Assembly (NCBI GenBank): GCA_002887195.1
Contig: PJAB01001601.1
Coordinates: 1-13,350 of the forward strand
From: Chrysochromulina parva
Lineage: Eukaryota > Haptophyta > Prymnesiales > Chrysochromulinaceae
DNA length: 13,350 nt
Direction: 5' to 3'
The first letter of the stretch is position 1. The number at the start of each line of letters is the position of its first letter. This document shows, one piece after another, positions 1 through 7,096 of the stretch. Made by a program: the position numbers and the translations under genes. The notes beneath the pieces were generated by a model. The model did no database searches. It was not told the origin of the DNA and was given only the letters and a program-made list of their open reading frames with translations.

Positions 1-70
1 CGCCGCCCGCGCCGCCCGCGCCGCCCGCGCCGCCCGCGCCGCCCGCGCCGCCCGCGCCGCCCGCACCGCC
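1..70. repeat. 9-bp tandem repeat coding Gly-Gly-Ala
   Basis: About seven head-to-tail copies of the 9-mer CCGCCCGCG, the last one varied (ccgcaccgcc), open the window. They lie in the frame of the minus-strand gene and encode repeated Gly-Gly-Ala, so length changes in units of nine bases would keep the frame. The array continues beyond the window edge. Confidence 0.9.
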
Positions 71-709
71 TGAATCCGGCTGGCTACCCATGCTGCCACT
101 GGTCGGGGTCGCTGCCGTCTCGTTGGCCATCGCCTGCAAACCCGCCTCGCCGAGCGGCGCGTCGATCGCGGGCAGCACCTGGTTGAGGCAGTCGTCGCGC
201 ACGAACATGTTGGTCTTCAGGTCAATTGGATCGAAAACGTCGTAAGCGACGCGGTTGCGCGAGAGCGCAGGGTTCTGCAGCCGCTCGGCGTCCGCGGCCA
301 TCAGGCTGGCCACGAGCTCATCGAGCTTCTTATTGCGCATGAGCGGCTCTGGCTCTGGTGGCTCGTCGGCCCGGTGCACTGGTGGTGGGTACAGCATTGC
401 GTAGCCCGTGCGCATGCGTGGCGGTAAGGGCATGGTATCGCTGCTGCCGTTGGCGGATCCAAAATTGAAGAGCTCGCGTGGCGGCGGCAGCGGGCCAAGC
501 GTCTTGCCGGGCGTTACCGCCTTTCCTGGCTGATCTGGCGGCTTGGGGTCCACGACGTTGTGCAGCTCATCACTCCTGAAGAGTGCCGCGTCGGCCTCCT
601 CCTCGTCGGAATCGCTCTCGGACGAGTCGTCAGAGCTGCCGTCCTCGCCGGCGGCCTCGTCCAGCAGAGCGAGTGGGTCGTCCGTTGGAAGATGAGGGGA
701 GAGAAACAT
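1..709 (-). CDS. Acidic, proline-rich hypothetical protein, C-terminus beyond left edge
   Basis: This is an unbroken reading frame of 236 codons from ATG at 709 to the window edge. I do not recognise the family. The N-terminus (MFLSPHLPTDDPLALLDEA) is followed by an acidic Ser/Asp/Glu run at about residues 21-40, a Pro-rich middle (about 58-135), a better-conserved-looking stretch around residues 140-200 containing RVAYDVFDPIDLKTNMFVRDD, and a Gly-Gly-Ala repeat that reaches the edge. No membrane segment or signal peptide is visible at this ATG. The same frame stays open upstream of the ATG to a TAG at 766-764, and those 18 codons (ending EPLPASDLVI) have the GC-rich third positions of the coding part. 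The real protein may therefore start in a 5' exon joined near 763. Frame and strand are well supported; start and function are not. Confidence 0.7.
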   Translation of the reverse strand, partial: MFLSPHLPTDDPLALLDEAAGEDGSSDDSSESDSDEEEADAALFRSDELHNVVDPKPPDQPGKAVTPGKTLGPLPPPRELFNFGSANGSSDTMPLPPRMRTGYAMLYPPPVHRADEPPEPEPLMRNKKLDELVASLMAADAERLQNPALSRNRVAYDVFDPIDLKTNMFVRDDCLNQVLPAIDAPLGEAGLQAMANETAATPTSGSMGSQPDSGGAGGAGGAGGAGGAGGAGGAGG

Positions 710-1164
710 GATGACGAGGTCCGACGCCGGCAGCGGCTCGACGTTGTTGCTGTGCGACACAGTCTACACAGGGACGGGCGTCTCCGCTATGAACTGGCTT
801 ACTGTGAACCTAACGAACCTTCTGAAATCAATCAGCGAGGCATTCAATCTCAAGTTAGAAGTTTCAACTTCGTGTCGCTCGGCGGCCTCGACGCACGGTA
901 CAAACGAACGTAACGAGACCAGCTGTTCGAATAATTGCTGATGCTGTGAAGATGCAGTAACGTAACAGCTCAACAGTAACGGTACGAGACGAAACGCGGA
1001 ACAACGCAAAGCCACGCGAGAGACCCTCGCGCCTGCACCCTGCCCACTAGAGCTCTAGACGGACGGGACGGGCGCTCGTAACGTAACGGCGAAAACATGC
1101 TGGGCGTAAAGGGCGCGCTATGTTCGTAGTTGGACCCCATCGTATCCCCACAAGCTTCTCACAG
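710..1164. other. Gene-poor spacer with clustered GTAACG hexamers and a 12-bp palindrome
   Basis: This lies between the start of the acidic minus-strand protein and the stop codon of the CS-domain gene. It is less GC-rich than its flanks. GTAACG (CGTTAC on the minus strand) occurs at 910, 957, 976, 1078 and 1083, with a GTAACA at 962. A perfect palindrome CTAGAGCTCTAG sits at 1047-1058. A minus-strand frame of 83 codons (1015-764) begins with a signal-peptide-like stretch, but its codon use is unlike the neighbours. I read the region as promoter, 5' UTR or intron of the 1-709 gene plus the 3' flank of the next gene. Confidence 0.5.
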
Positions 1165-2298
1165 CTACAGCGAGAGGCCGCCGGGCGGTGGCGGCGGCGA
1201 CGGCGGCAGCGGGCGGCTGCCGGGCAGCTCGAGATGCACCCACGGGCCGGCCTCTGCCTTCTCCATCGTGATCACGAGCACGGGCCCGTCGGCGAGCGAC
1301 CACGAGCACTCGTCGGGCGTGACGCGCGCAAAGAGCTTCGGCAGCTCGAGCACCATCGATCCATCCACCTTGACGCGCAGCGCCTCGCCGCTACCGTAGC
1401 TCACGTCGATGCGCTTCTTGGCGGTCTTGCCGCCCTCGGGGACTCCGCGGGTCACGCGCACCTCAACATCCTCTTCGCCCTGGCTCCACGTGTACAGACC
1501 CGTCTCATCGCCGCCGGAGACGAGCAGCTCCTCGTCACGGTGCCCCGCCGACGCCGCCGTGCGCTCGTGCTCGCGTCGCGCCGCGAGGACCCACGCGCAG
1601 TCGTGAGCAAGCTCGGGCAGAACGAAGTCCACGGAACGCTCGCCGCCGCCCTCCAGGCGCTCGCAGCGGCCCACGTACGCGTCACCGTGGATGGACACGC
1701 CGGCGAGGCCCGCCGCTCTTGCGAGCGCCTCGGCGCGTGCATTCCGCGGCCGCGAACGCAGCGCACCCACCTCGTCAATGTAAAGGCGCACAGAGCACCA
1801 CTTATTGTCCGCGTTTGCCTGCGCGAGTGGCCACGTCTCGCACACGCCGCCGAGCGCCTGCTCCTGCAACGCGCCTGCCGAGGGCGCCTTGAGCGTCATA
1901 CCGCCGCCCCCGCCGACGAGCATGCCCTTGAGCCTCGACGCCGTGGCCCTCGCCACCGTGTCCTCGTCCATGCACGCATCGTCGCTAAAGCGCGGCGCTA
2001 GCAGATCCTTGAGAGTGTCGCTCCGGCAATGGGGCAATCCATCGACCGGTGCGTACGCGACCTCCTCCACCACAGCGGCCGTCGGATCCGCGGGCACCTT
2101 GACATACCGGAAGGGAATGCCGCTCTTTGCGCGCAATGCGTCGGCGGTCGCACGCGCGGCGGTCGCCTTGGCCGCACGTTCCTCGTGGAGCTCCACCTCG
2201 ACGCCGCGCGCGCGCAGGTATGCGATCGACTTCTCTGCATCATAGGGTTCAGCATCCGCTTGCGTGAGCACGAGCGACGGCGGTGGCTCGTCGCCCAT
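1165..2298 (-). CDS. CS-domain (p23/NudC-like) protein with unassigned N-terminal domain
   Basis: The 377-residue protein ends in a CS domain at about residues 269-360. The marks are the opening YTWSQGEEDVEVRV, a central VDGSMVLELPKLFARV, the diagnostic DECSWSL, then LVITMEK and a final WVHLELPG. CS domains are beta-sandwich modules of Hsp90 co-chaperones (p23, SGT1) and NudC-family chaperones, so a co-chaperone or scaffold role in the cytoplasm is likely. Residues about 13-230 form a separate region I cannot name; it includes WCSVRLYIDEVGALRSRPRN and VSIHGDAYVGRCER, with a Gly5 run between two halves. No signal peptide or membrane segment is seen. The start codon is in good context (GCATGG), with a TACATGTA palindrome 72 bp upstream. 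The C-terminal tail is Pro-rich. No intron is needed. Confidence 0.88.
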   Translation of the reverse strand: MGDEPPPSLVLTQADAEPYDAEKSIAYLRARGVEVELHEERAAKATAARATADALRAKSGIPFRYVKVPADPTAAVVEEVAYAPVDGLPHCRSDTLKDLLAPRFSDDACMDEDTVARATASRLKGMLVGGGGGMTLKAPSAGALQEQALGGVCETWPLAQANADNKWCSVRLYIDEVGALRSRPRNARAEALARAAGLAGVSIHGDAYVGRCERLEGGGERSVDFVLPELAHDCAWVLAARREHERTAASAGHRDEELLVSGGDETGLYTWSQGEEDVEVRVTRGVPEGGKTAKKRIDVSYGSGEALRVKVDGSMVLELPKLFARVTPDECSWSLADGPVLVITMEKAEAGPWVHLELPGSRPLPPSPPPPPGGLSL

Positions 2299-2370
2299 GC
2301 TGCCACCCCTCGTGGAGTTTCACACGAGCATCCAGAAGAAAGTTCGTCTTGGGAAGTTTCAGAGACATAA

Positions 2371-2378
2371 TACATGTA
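2371..2378. promoter_or_regulatory. TACATGTA palindrome in divergent promoter region
   Basis: This perfect 8-bp palindrome lies in the 245-bp region between two head-to-head genes, 72 bp before the CS-domain start (minus) and 165 bp before the Cys-rich protein start (plus). The same octamer lies upstream of two other genes in the window, which is why I read it as a promoter element. The function is inference. Confidence 0.45.
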
Positions 2379-2543
2379 TTTAGAAAGCGGGGTAGCTTGG
2401 AGAATGGCTTGAAAACATTCACCAACACTTCACCACGCGTAACTCACCGTTCACGCCAGCGCCCGCCGACGATCGCCGACGCTCGCACGCCCCCGCGTGT
2501 TCCTGTGTCGCCCGTCGCCAGCGAGAACGCTTATAAGGTACTT

Positions 2544-3644
2544 ATGCTCGGTCCCCTGATCATGCTGCTCGGCGCCTCCACCGCCGTCAAGACGACGTGC
2601 TCCTCGACTATGAAGGGCGACTACGCTTACGAGGCGTGCGGCGGGTTCTGTAAGGAGTCGAAGAAGTCGAGTCATTGCAAATGGTGCAAATGCAAGCAGT
2701 GCAGCTACTGCGCGTCTGGCGGCGCCAGCAGCATCAGCAGTGCGACGGACGCGGCGGCGCCCGGTTCCACGCCTGTATCGTCCATCGGGGAGTCGCCGTT
2801 CAAGAAGAACGCGACGAAAAAGAAGCGCCGTGTGAAGGTTCAGGCGCCCGCAATGAGCGACGCTCCAGTAGCTGCGTCGCCAGCAACAGCCGCTCCGAGC
2901 GATGGCACGAGTGCGGCGGCCCGCAAGACGTGCCGGTCGGGCATCAAAGGCGACTTCGCGTACGAAGCGTGCGGCGGGTTCTGTAAGGAGGCGAAGAAGT
3001 TGAACCATTGCAAATGGTGCAAATGCAAGGATTGCGGCTTCTGCAGCGGCAGCGCGGCCGCAGCAGGAGCCAAGCCGCGCGACGGCGACGGCAGCGGCGG
3101 CGGCGGCAGCAGCAGCAGCAGCGGCGGCGGCGGCGGCGGCGGCAGCAGAAGCCACCGCGGTGCCGGCGCATCAGCAGCAGCAGACGCAGACGCAGACGCA
3201 GCAGCACTGGTAGCAGACGCCACGAGTTCTGGAGCGCCTGCGCCCGCCGCCGACGTCGCCGGCGGCGGTGCGCGCTCGCGCCACCATGCAGGTCACCAGC
3301 AGACCTCGCTCGGGTCGACGCCGGGCAAGTACAATTCTGCTCACCTCGAGGCTGCCCACAGCTTCAGCTTCGCGCTCTTGATCATCGGCCTAGTGGTGGT
3401 CTGCGTCCTGGGCGGCTGCTGGCGGCTGCACACAGCGAGCGCCGACTCGGGCGGCGGTGCCATCACGGGCTCCGGCGGGGGACGCGTGCGTGCGGAGCGC
3501 AGTCGATACTCCGAACGTAAAGGCATCCTGAGAATCGCAGACGAGGACGACAATGTTTACGAGCAACGCTCGGGGCTCGACGACGCCTTTGCAGACGTCG
3601 AGAAGCTCGAGCAGAGCCTGCGCAGCAAGGCGCCCAAGTCTTGA
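2544..3644 (+). CDS. Type I membrane protein with two 8-Cys modules
   Basis: I place the start at the in-frame ATG at 2544 because it gives a hydrophobic signal peptide (MLGPLIMLLGASTA); the frame is open upstream, but that part looks non-coding. The product is 366 residues. Module 1 is at residues 19-56 and module 2 at 130-167. Each has eight cysteines with the same spacing and shares KGD[YF]AYEACGGFCKE and HCKWCKCKxC. A basic linker (KKNATKKKRR, about 92-101) and a long Gly/Ser/Ala segment follow. One transmembrane helix lies at about 275-293 (FALLIIGLVVVCVLGGCW). A charged tail of about 70 residues ends in a possible short coiled coil. I expect the modules outside the cell or in the lumen. 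C-x-W-C-K-C-K-x-C modules recur in secreted proteins of haptophyte algae as far as I recall; no function is known to me. Confidence 0.82.
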   Translation: MLGPLIMLLGASTAVKTTCSSTMKGDYAYEACGGFCKESKKSSHCKWCKCKQCSYCASGGASSISSATDAAAPGSTPVSSIGESPFKKNATKKKRRVKVQAPAMSDAPVAASPATAAPSDGTSAAARKTCRSGIKGDFAYEACGGFCKEAKKLNHCKWCKCKDCGFCSGSAAAAGAKPRDGDGSGGGGSSSSSGGGGGGGSRSHRGAGASAAADADADAAALVADATSSGAPAPAADVAGGGARSRHHAGHQQTSLGSTPGKYNSAHLEAAHSFSFALLIIGLVVVCVLGGCWRLHTASADSGGGAITGSGGGRVRAERSRYSERKGILRIADEDDNVYEQRSGLDDAFADVEKLEQSLRSKAPKS

Positions 3645-3800
3645 GAGAGACGACCGTACGAGAGCAAAAGAATGTGTATCCTCCGGGTCTGGTTTAAACT
3701 CCGTGTGGGGTCAGGGGTCTTGCCCGAAACTTCAACGAAACCGTCATCAGCTCCGCGCATGATCTTCCGTTCGTGAGGGAGCAGTTTTCGGCCAACGAGG

Positions 3801-3842
3801 TCAAATACCTTCTGAAGCCGTTCAAATACCTTCTGAAGCCGT
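3801..3842 (+). repeat. 21-bp perfect tandem duplication
   Basis: Two identical 21-bp units sit directly next to each other, about 100 bp upstream of the dioxygenase start codon and 47 bp before the TACATGTA site. The third unit diverges after its first two bases. The perfect identity suggests a recent duplication. Confidence 0.9.
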
Positions 3843-3888
3843 TCGACGAAGCGCGTCTGCGCGGGTCGGGTGTTTTGCCGCGAAATGG

Positions 3889-3896
3889 TACATGTA
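3889..3896. promoter_or_regulatory. TACATGTA palindrome upstream of dioxygenase gene
   Basis: The octamer extends to a 10-bp palindrome GTACATGTAC (3888-3897) inside GGTACATGTACAGTA. It ends 47 bp before the ATG at 3944. The complement of the whole 15-mer recurs upstream of the armadillo/J-domain gene, which makes chance less likely. Confidence 0.5.
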
Positions 3897-3943
3897 CAGT
3901 ACTTGATGTACGAAGAATTGTGACGAATTTTTGTGACGTCGGA

Positions 3944-5365
3944 ATGGAACACCTCTGTTTGCGCACCCAGTCCGCGCACACCTTCCAGGTGCTCGAGCCC
4001 TATGAGAAAAAGGGCTTCGAGCTCGTCTCGATCAAGTCCTGTGGCGGTGGCAGCCTCATCGTGCTGCGAGCGAGCGGCGCCGCCTGTGCAGCAGGCCGTG
4101 CGATGGCGACCAAAGTTCTCAAGCAGTTGCCAGCCGGCGCGACGCTTGCGACAAGCGCATCGCTCGAGGAGGCTCTCAACTGGATGAACGAGTCGCTCGG
4201 GCCGCGCGAGATCGTTCAGTGGACGACTGACGAGGAGCCAAGCTGCTGGACGCGATTGGACGCCATCGACGAGCTCCTTGGCTCCCACAATGGCAACCGC
4301 GAGTACTTCCTGATCGAGGAGCTGGTGGGTGGCTCGGACGCGACGGCGCAGGCGGCCGCGGGAGCGCGCTTCTGCGCGCAGCTCCGTCGCGACTCGTACG
4401 TGCCGGTGCGCATGCCCGCCTCCAAGCGCGCCCTCTTCCACGAGGTCGAGGAGGCGGCGTCCCAGTGGTTCAAGCAGAGCGAAGTGGAGAAGATCGAGCA
4501 GGCGGGCCTGTACGGCCACGTGGACCGCAAGTTCACCGGCTACCGCAACGGCAACTTCCGTGAGCAGCTCGAGGTCCGCCAAGAGCTCGATGGCTTGTGG
4601 GCGGGCGACGTGTACGTGCTCAAGGAGCTTCAGCCGAGTGGGTTTCAGCCCGCGCTGCGCAGCCTTGTGTGCGAGCTCGATCGGATCGCGCGCGGGCTGC
4701 TGCGCCACATCGCGCGCGACGTGGGCGCGGACGACGGCTTCTTCGACTCGCTGCTTGACGCGCCGCCGCCGCCGCCGGCTGAGAAGGTGCTCAATACGGC
4801 GCCTGTCGACGGAGAGGACGCGCCGGCGCCCGATACGGCGCCGCCGTCCCTCAGCCATTCCCTGATCCGCGTGTGCCGTTACGATGCCGATGACGAGGGC
4901 GTGTACGGCTCGAACGTGCTGTGTGAGCAGCACAACGACGTCGGCTTCATCACGCTCGATGCATGCGCGAGCACCCCGGGACTCGAAGCGGTGCGACGTG
5001 CGGACGGGTTGTGGGTCCCGGTCGAGCAAGCGCCGCCGCCGCCGGACGGGAGCGTCGTGCTGCTGGTGATGGTCGGTGAGACGCTCAGCCGGCTCACTGC
5101 GGATTACTACGCGCCGTGCAAGCACCGCGTCGTCGCGCCCGCTGTAGGCGAGCGCATCGGGCTACCTTTTCTTTTCCGTGGGCGCTCCGACGCAGTGCTC
5201 AATACGCGGCCCACGCGCGATGAGTGTGCCGCGTCCGGCCGCACCGCGCACCTCGCCGAGATGGAGACGACCACGATCAAGGAGCTGCCGGCCTTCGACT
5301 CAGCCAAGTCCATCCTGAAGGGCTGGTTCCGCTCGGCGAAGAATAACGACTTCAAGACCCCTTGA
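3944..5365 (+). CDS. 2-oxoglutarate/Fe(II) dioxygenase-like protein (isopenicillin N synthase fold)
   Basis: The first in-frame ATG is at 3944, giving 473 residues. The C-terminal half carries the pattern of the 2OG-Fe(II) oxygenase superfamily: H330-N-D332 in EQHNDVGFITL, a distal H394 in CKHRVV, and R404 ten residues later as the likely 2-oxoglutarate ligand. Iron and 2OG binding, and so oxidation of an organic substrate, are expected; the substrate is unknown. The usual R-x-S reads R-I-G here. Residues about 95-230 resemble the N-terminal DIOX_N part of plant and fungal members, with FLIEELVGG and RRDSYVPVRMP. A further N-terminal region (1-95, with YEKKGFELVSI and GGGSLIVLRA) is unassigned. 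Two Pro runs (about 273-278 and 365-369) look like loops. No targeting signal is seen. The gene is intronless, and convergent with the PIH1 gene. Confidence 0.78.
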   Translation: MEHLCLRTQSAHTFQVLEPYEKKGFELVSIKSCGGGSLIVLRASGAACAAGRAMATKVLKQLPAGATLATSASLEEALNWMNESLGPREIVQWTTDEEPSCWTRLDAIDELLGSHNGNREYFLIEELVGGSDATAQAAAGARFCAQLRRDSYVPVRMPASKRALFHEVEEAASQWFKQSEVEKIEQAGLYGHVDRKFTGYRNGNFREQLEVRQELDGLWAGDVYVLKELQPSGFQPALRSLVCELDRIARGLLRHIARDVGADDGFFDSLLDAPPPPPAEKVLNTAPVDGEDAPAPDTAPPSLSHSLIRVCRYDADDEGVYGSNVLCEQHNDVGFITLDACASTPGLEAVRRADGLWVPVEQAPPPPDGSVVLLVMVGETLSRLTADYYAPCKHRVVAPAVGERIGLPFLFRGRSDAVLNTRPTRDECAASGRTAHLAEMETTTIKELPAFDSAKSILKGWFRSAKNNDFKTP

Positions 5366-5804
5366 GCAGGTCGGGAAAGACGTGCGCGGAGCGGTCGAGA
5401 GACGAAGCACGAGAACATCGAGATGAAGGGCGGAGAGGAGGCAGTGAACTTCTGAGACGACAGCAACAAGCAACAGGCCGAATCGCGCCGCAAAATAGAA
5501 GTCCCCCCACCACCACCCCACCCTTAAGGGATGGCAGTGCCGCGTTTCTGGCCGTGAACCGGTCGAGCGGTCGACCGGTGTGTATGTATGCCTATGTATC
5601 GCGCGACGTCTTTCTATACATGTCGCACATGTTTGTAGTACAGCTCGGCTGCACAAATTTGTGCAAAGCTGTCGTCGACATCTTCGCTCGCTCGAAAAGC
5701 CGACGTTAACGCCGATGCGACCAATCCTCTATCCTGTTTCTGCGTGTCGTCTCGCGTGACCGTGTGCTATCTGCTAAAGCAATCACACACCCAACGATGC
5801 CGTT
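5366..5804. other. Convergent 3' flank with hairpins
   Basis: This is the shared 3' region of the dioxygenase (plus) and PIH1 (minus) genes. No gene is apparent. It contains a perfect inverted repeat at 5558-5579 (9-bp arms ACCGGTCGA, 4-base loop), a 14-bp palindrome GCACAAATTTGTGC at 5651-5664, and a C-rich/CCA run near 5503-5523. The hairpins may mark transcript ends, but I see no clear polyadenylation signal. Confidence 0.5.
5558..5579. repeat. Inverted repeat, 9-bp arms
   Basis: The arms ACCGGTCGA and TCGACCGGT enclose the loop GCGG. The repeat lies 193 bp past the dioxygenase stop and 226 bp past the PIH1 stop. A transcript-end role is possible but not shown; one or two inverted repeats of this size are expected by chance in a window this long. 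Confidence 0.6.
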
Positions 5805-6422
5805 CTACTCCACGCCCGACAAGTCGTCATCGCCTGATGCAACTTTGGACGCAACCTTCAGCTTGCCGGGTGGGAAGAAGTACCTGCCCGTGGTCTCCCG
5901 CAGAGCATCAGGCTCAAAGAGTGACCACGAACCCTTATCCTTGTCCACCGGAAACGCCAGCTCGGAGACGACATTGAGCGCGGTAGTAATGATCGTCTCG
6001 GCCGAACGCTTGTCGAGTTCGTACGCGGCCAATGTGTCTGGATGGAACATGCACTCCACGACGACACAGTCATTGCCATCTCTGTCCTCGTCCTGCCGTG
6101 GATCGCCCACGATGTACGGCAACGTGGCATCGAGGCTCAGCGGGCCGCCTAGCGTCGCTGACATCTTTCCCTCCACGGCTGTTGAGGAACACACGTTGAT
6201 GTATGCAGGCGCGTCGGCGGTACCAAGCTGAGCGTGCTGCACGTGTGCGGTAGTCTTGATGATGAAGCCCGCAGTCACACTGGCGGTGCGCGTCTCATTT
6301 CTGTCGTGCTCCTGCTGCGTGTGGTGCTTCGGCAAGATGCGACCGCGACTTGGCTGCGGCTCATCGTCGTCGGAATCTTCAATATTGTCCCACTTGGCGT
6401 AGTTTACTCCACTTGGAGGCAT
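5805..6422 (-). CDS. PIH1-domain protein with CDC37-like N-terminal motif
   Basis: The product is 205 residues. Residues about 51-155 match the PIH1 N-terminal domain: GFIIKT, the APAYINVCSS strand, LPYIVGDPRQDEDRDGNDC, then CVVVECMFHPDTL and a closing helix. PIH1 proteins are adaptors between Hsp90 and client assemblies in R2TP complexes (snoRNP, PIKK and RNA polymerase assembly) and in axonemal dynein pre-assembly. Before it lies YAKWDNIEDSDDDEP (residues 8-22), which resembles the N-terminus of the Hsp90 co-chaperone CDC37 (a W-D-x-I-x-x-S-D-D-[ED] pattern), where the serine is a casein kinase 2 site; here that would be Ser17. Many PIH1 proteins also have a C-terminal CS domain; this one ends about 50 residues after the PIH1 domain without it. 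The start is chosen at the first ATG. A TACCGGTA palindrome lies 92 bp upstream. Confidence 0.85.
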   Translation of the reverse strand: MPPSGVNYAKWDNIEDSDDDEPQPSRGRILPKHHTQQEHDRNETRTASVTAGFIIKTTAHVQHAQLGTADAPAYINVCSSTAVEGKMSATLGGPLSLDATLPYIVGDPRQDEDRDGNDCVVVECMFHPDTLAAYELDKRSAETIITTALNVVSELAFPVDKDKGSWSLFEPDALRETTGRYFFPPGKLKVASKVASGDDDLSGVE

Positions 6423-7096
6423 GGGCTGCCAACCCAGACTCGTGAAAACCCGAGGGCCGCGCGTTCAACGCTGCAAGGGCCTCCCTGGAAACCTTGCTTG
6501 CGGAAGCATCTCCTACCGGTAAAAAGACACCGGGGAGAGCCGGGACACGCACGGGACACACGGGACACGCGGACGCACAAAGGCACACAGACCACACAGA
6601 CGAACCTCACAACCATCCAAATCTCCTACCGGTATCCTCTCTCACTCCCAGCTTGTATGGCTCATTTGCTTTGGGAGTTTGGGTAGTCAAGTCAAGTCAT
6701 AGATCTACTCTTCACCTACACAAGGCACAACAGTCAACATCTGGAGACATGTTGTGTGAAACCGCATCTCTCGACACGTCCCTTATGATGATTTGAGTCC
6801 GATGTGATTCCGAATTCCGTCACGGTGGCCGTGCCGGTCGCAGTGCAGAGTGCTGGGTGTGAGAGTGTGGTGAGGTCTTGAGATTTTGAGATGTAGTGTG
6901 CAGTCCAGTTCCACTGACCGCAGTGTGGAAGTGTTATGCTGTCGGCGTCGGGAGGAAGACTGTGACCCTGGGAGGGGGCTCGCGAGCGCTCTCGCGACCT
7001 CAGGTACTAGGTACGAGACGGACTCGATACGCACTGCATTTCGTGGCTCGCCTCTCGCTCAGCCTCCCGCCTCTCGAACAGCCAGCCTTCATCCGT
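6423..7096. other. Gene-free spacer with direct repeats and a hairpin
   Basis: This holds the upstream region of the PIH1 gene and the 3' flank of the two-exon gene, both on the minus strand. I see no coding exon. It contains two copies of the 14-mer ATCTCCTACCGGTA (6509-6522 and 6621-6634), a degenerate CGGGACACGC tandem run (about 6541-6571), a GTCAAGTCAAGTCA stretch (6686-6699) and a hairpin TCGCGAG-CGCT-CTCGCGA (6980-6997) about 100 bp past the two-exon gene. Confidence 0.5.
6509..6634. promoter_or_regulatory. Paired ATCTCCTACCGGTA direct repeats upstream of PIH1 gene
   Basis: The same 14 bases occur at 6509-6522 and 6621-6634, 112 bp apart, each ending in the palindrome TACCGGTA. The nearer copy lies 92 bp upstream of the PIH1 start. 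TACCGGTA shares the TAC-NN-GTA frame with TACATGTA found before other genes, so a promoter role is a reasonable but untested inference. Confidence 0.35.

Larger units (their letters stand above)
3645..3943. other. Intergenic region with a 21-bp tandem duplication
   Basis: This is the spacer between the Cys-rich membrane protein and the dioxygenase gene, both on the plus strand. It holds a GTTTAAAC palindrome (3692-3699), a perfect 21-bp tandem duplication (3801-3821 and 3822-3842, unit starting TCAAATACCTTCTG), and a TACATGTA site. The dioxygenase frame is open from 3698 but has no ATG before 3944. The minus strand is also open here, so the stretch could be the remnant of a repeated element. 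Confidence 0.5.

Noticed and set aside
764..1015. An 83-codon minus-strand frame with a signal-peptide-like start
   Set aside because: Third-position composition is unlike the neighbouring genes and it ends at a stop right before the coding-like start of the acidic gene. It is more likely UTR or intron, though a short exon inside it cannot be excluded.
1120..2001. A 293-codon plus-strand frame
   Set aside because: It is antisense to the CS-domain gene, with Arg/His/Ala-rich composition and no domain; the minus strand has a clear CS signature.
2283..2543. N-terminal extension of the Cys-rich protein from an earlier ATG
   Set aside because: The extension overlaps the CS-gene start and the divergent promoter region, has no coding character, and would bury the signal peptide.
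2451..3155. A 234-codon minus-strand frame starting in poly-Ala
   Set aside because: It is the shadow of the Gly/Ser repeat and Cys modules of the plus-strand membrane protein.
3698..3943. N-terminal extension of the dioxygenase
   Set aside because: The frame is open back to 3698 but has no ATG, includes the tandem duplication and crosses the TACATGTA site.
3557..5125. A 522-codon minus-strand frame
   Set aside because: It lies antisense to the dioxygenase gene, is Arg/Leu-rich with no recognisable domain, and covers the catalytic motifs read on the plus strand. Long antisense frames are common in GC-rich coding DNA.
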